Part shown: positions 62,527 through 64,000 of the stretch, piece after piece
Layout: the number at the start of each line of letters is the position of its first letter
How positions within the stretch are numbered: position 1 is the stretch's first letter
Assembly: GCF_014646515.1 (NCBI RefSeq)
Contig: NZ_BMNK01000027.1
Coordinates: 1 to 64,000, forward strand
DNA: 64,000 nucleotides
Direction: 5' to 3'
Source of the DNA: Nonomuraea glycinis
GTDB taxonomy: Bacteria > Actinomycetota > Actinomycetes > Streptosporangiales > Streptosporangiaceae
The notes under the pieces: generated by a model
The model's input: the letters and a program-made list of their open reading frames with translations, nothing else
The model's database searches: none
What the model was told of the DNA's origin: nothing
Translations under genes and position numbers: made by a program

Positions 62527-64000
62527 TCACCCTTGTCGGCGCGCTGGGCGGTCACATCCCCCACTCGTGTAGTTTCGGTGGCTCGGTTTTTCCCTGGCAT
62601 CGTGCGACCGGTCGGGGCCGACCCGTTCCTGCGCCACCGCGAGGCGTGTGAGCTCGACTCGGGAGCCGAGGTTCAGCTTGCGGTAGACATGCCGCAAATG
62701 GAACGCGACCGTATGGACGCTGAGGAACATCTGCTCGGCGATCTGCCGGTTGGTCCATCCGTCGACAGCGAGCAGGGCAACGGCAGCCTCGGTTTCCGTG
62801 AGGCTGTCCCAGCCGGAGACGGACCGCGGAGCGCTGTGCCAGTGGCGGCGGCGCACTCCCATGCCGCGCAGCCTCCGGCGGATGCGTGCCGCATCCCTGG
62901 TGGATCCGATGTCATGGTGGATCGCCAAGGCCCGATCCAATCTGGTGACCGCCTCCTGCTGCTCCCCGACGGCCTTCAGCAGCACGCCAAGATCCTCCTC
63001 GGCCGAGGCCTGCGCCCATATGTCCTCGATCTGTTCGGCAGCGAGGGTGAGGGCCTCACGATCGCCATCGAGCAGGCCCCGGGCGTGCGCGGCGGACGCG
63101 GACAACATCGGAAGCCCCAAGCTGGCATGGCTGAGGGACTCCGCCATGGTGACGATGGACTCGGCCGTTGAACGGTCTCCCGCGCCCATGGCGACCCGGA
63201 CCATCCACGCGCTCACCGTCGGTTCCATGGCGAGCAGCGAAGACAGCTGCTGGAGCGGGCCGGAGAGATCCGTGAGCAAGGTCATCGCTCTCCGGGGGCC
63301 GTCGCGCGCCTCGGTGACCTGGGCTGCCAGCAGCGCGTGCCGCGCACGCGCTTCGCTCGATCCCTCAGCGGGGGCCGCGACACGTCGCGCCGCTTCTCGC
63401 AGCTCGCCCCGCCGGAGAGCGACGGCGGCGAGCAGGCCGCTGGCCACCTCGGCGGCCAGCGGCATGTTGTGAACGGCGGCGAGGCTCAGGGCTCTTCGCC
63501 CTTCGGTGATCGCACCGTCGAACCGGCCTGCGGCGAACTCGGCACGAGCCTCCAATGCCGCGACGTCCGCTGCCCAGGCCAGATGGTCATGAGCGAGCAT
63601 GTCCGTGCGTGCCTGCTGGAGCATGGCCCGCGCCTCGTCGAGGCGGCGCACATCGATGAGCATCGCCGCGATGGTGAGACAGGCCTCGTAGCGGCGTTCG
63701 TCCGGCCGGTCCTCGCTGGCCAGCCGCCAGGCGTCCTCGGCCAGTGCAACGGCGTTCGAGAGCCTGCCCTCGTCCCGCTCGATCGTGGCGAGGGCGGTCA
63801 GTGCGGCGACCGTGACTGTTGGACCGTGCCCGGATTCGCCGTCGATGATCTCATCCGCGCACGCCCGTACGTAGTCGTCATGCAGGCGTGTCATGGCGTA
63901 CAGCCGCACGACGACCGCGCGGTCACGCACGTGATGCCAACGGGCCGGGAGAGCCAGCACACTGTCGGCCTCGTGGATCGCCTCGTCGCCCCTGCCGGTC
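62527..64000 (-). CDS. LuxR-family regulator with TPR-like repeats, 5' end outside window
   Basis: The visible 490 residues contain helical repeat sequence (for example RRYEACLTIAAMLIDVRRLD and EARAMLQQARTDM) and a C-terminal LuxR HTH: DSLTETEAAVALLAVDGWTN followed by RQIAEQMFLSVHTVAFHLRH and VYRKLNLGSRVELTRLAV. The frame stays open to the window edge, so the NTPase part expected of a LAL-type or MalT-like regulator lies beyond. It sits directly upstream of the chaperone operon on the same strand and may regulate it. Confidence 0.85.
   Translation of the reverse strand, partial: TGRGDEAIHEADSVLALPARWHHVRDRAVVVRLYAMTRLHDDYVRACADEIIDGESGHGPTVTVAALTALATIERDEGRLSNAVALAEDAWRLASEDRPDERRYEACLTIAAMLIDVRRLDEARAMLQQARTDMLAHDHLAWAADVAALEARAEFAAGRFDGAITEGRRALSLAAVHNMPLAAEVASGLLAAVALRRGELREAARRVAAPAEGSSEARARHALLAAQVTEARDGPRRAMTLLTDLSGPLQQLSSLLAMEPTVSAWMVRVAMGAGDRSTAESIVTMAESLSHASLGLPMLSASAAHARGLLDGDREALTLAAEQIEDIWAQASAEEDLGVLLKAVGEQQEAVTRLDRALAIHHDIGSTRDAARIRRRLRGMGVRRRHWHSAPRSVSGWDSLTETEAAVALLAVDGWTNRQIAEQMFLSVHTVAFHLRHVYRKLNLGSRVELTRLAVAQERVGPDRSHDAREKPSHRNYTSGGCDRPARRQG

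Overview
This window is high-GC DNA (about 70 percent G+C by eye) from a soil-type actinomycete, probably of the Streptomyces/Nonomuraea/Actinomadura kind. The evidence is the codon bias, GTG starts, AfsR/SARP-type BTAD regulators, a secreted latex clearing protein, and many TetR, MarR and LuxR regulators. The genus cannot be fixed from this sequence.

Region 1 (1-6.2 kb): the end of a MarR regulator, a probable promoter with two matching palindromes, a small Rossmann reductase and an SDR enzyme, remnants of a second reductase and of a Tn3 transposase, a four-EF-hand calcium protein with a strong terminator hairpin, and a cytoplasmic BisC-like molybdoenzyme.

Region 2 (6.2-23.8 kb): an accessory zone rich in decay, bounded by two copies of a repeat that contains paired GGTTGCT motifs. 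It holds a divergent TetR/lcp pair (rubber oxygenase), an OmpR-type two-component system, a lipoprotein resembling PHM-type copper monooxygenases, a NarL-type regulator with a broken kinase, two copies of one rve-type insertion sequence, a possible group II intron fragment, and pieces of IS110, IS3, IS630 and IS5-like transposases. A tyrosine integrase carries an amber codon, an RraA-like gene and an aminotransferase each carry a frameshift, and a fascin-like secreted protein has a nonsense codon. The 3' half of a tRNA-Met lies at 22.6 kb and looks like an integration scar.

Region 3 (23.9-44.8 kb): an aldehyde-oxidation neighbourhood. A PaoABC-like molybdenum aldehyde oxidase is divergent from a large BTAD-AAA regulator. 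Then come an aldehyde dehydrogenase coupled to an unknown HExxH protein, a second aldehyde dehydrogenase coupled to a membrane protein, and a BTAD/NB-ARC regulator. A second pair of the same two regulator types follows, the last one beheaded by an IS fragment. Between the pairs lies a GNAT gene followed by a ketol-acid reductoisomerase that has lost about 41 internal residues, including two metal ligands.

Region 4 (45-51.6 kb): a sugar-porter MFS protein, a FUSC-like membrane protein, an SMP-30/gluconolactonase, a type II NADH dehydrogenase and a DUF1345 protein.

Region 5 (51.7-64 kb): a compact protein-quality and redox operon on the minus strand, hsp20, general stress protein, dnaK, grpE, dnaJ, cbpM, clpB, thioredoxin, a cNMP-domain/TrxR-like fusion and a DUF1931 histone-fold protein. 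A separately spaced htpX lies downstream and a LuxR-type regulator, cut by the window edge, lies upstream. Overlapping or near-abutting genes imply coordinated expression of HSP20, HSP70 and HSP100 chaperones with a thioredoxin relay.
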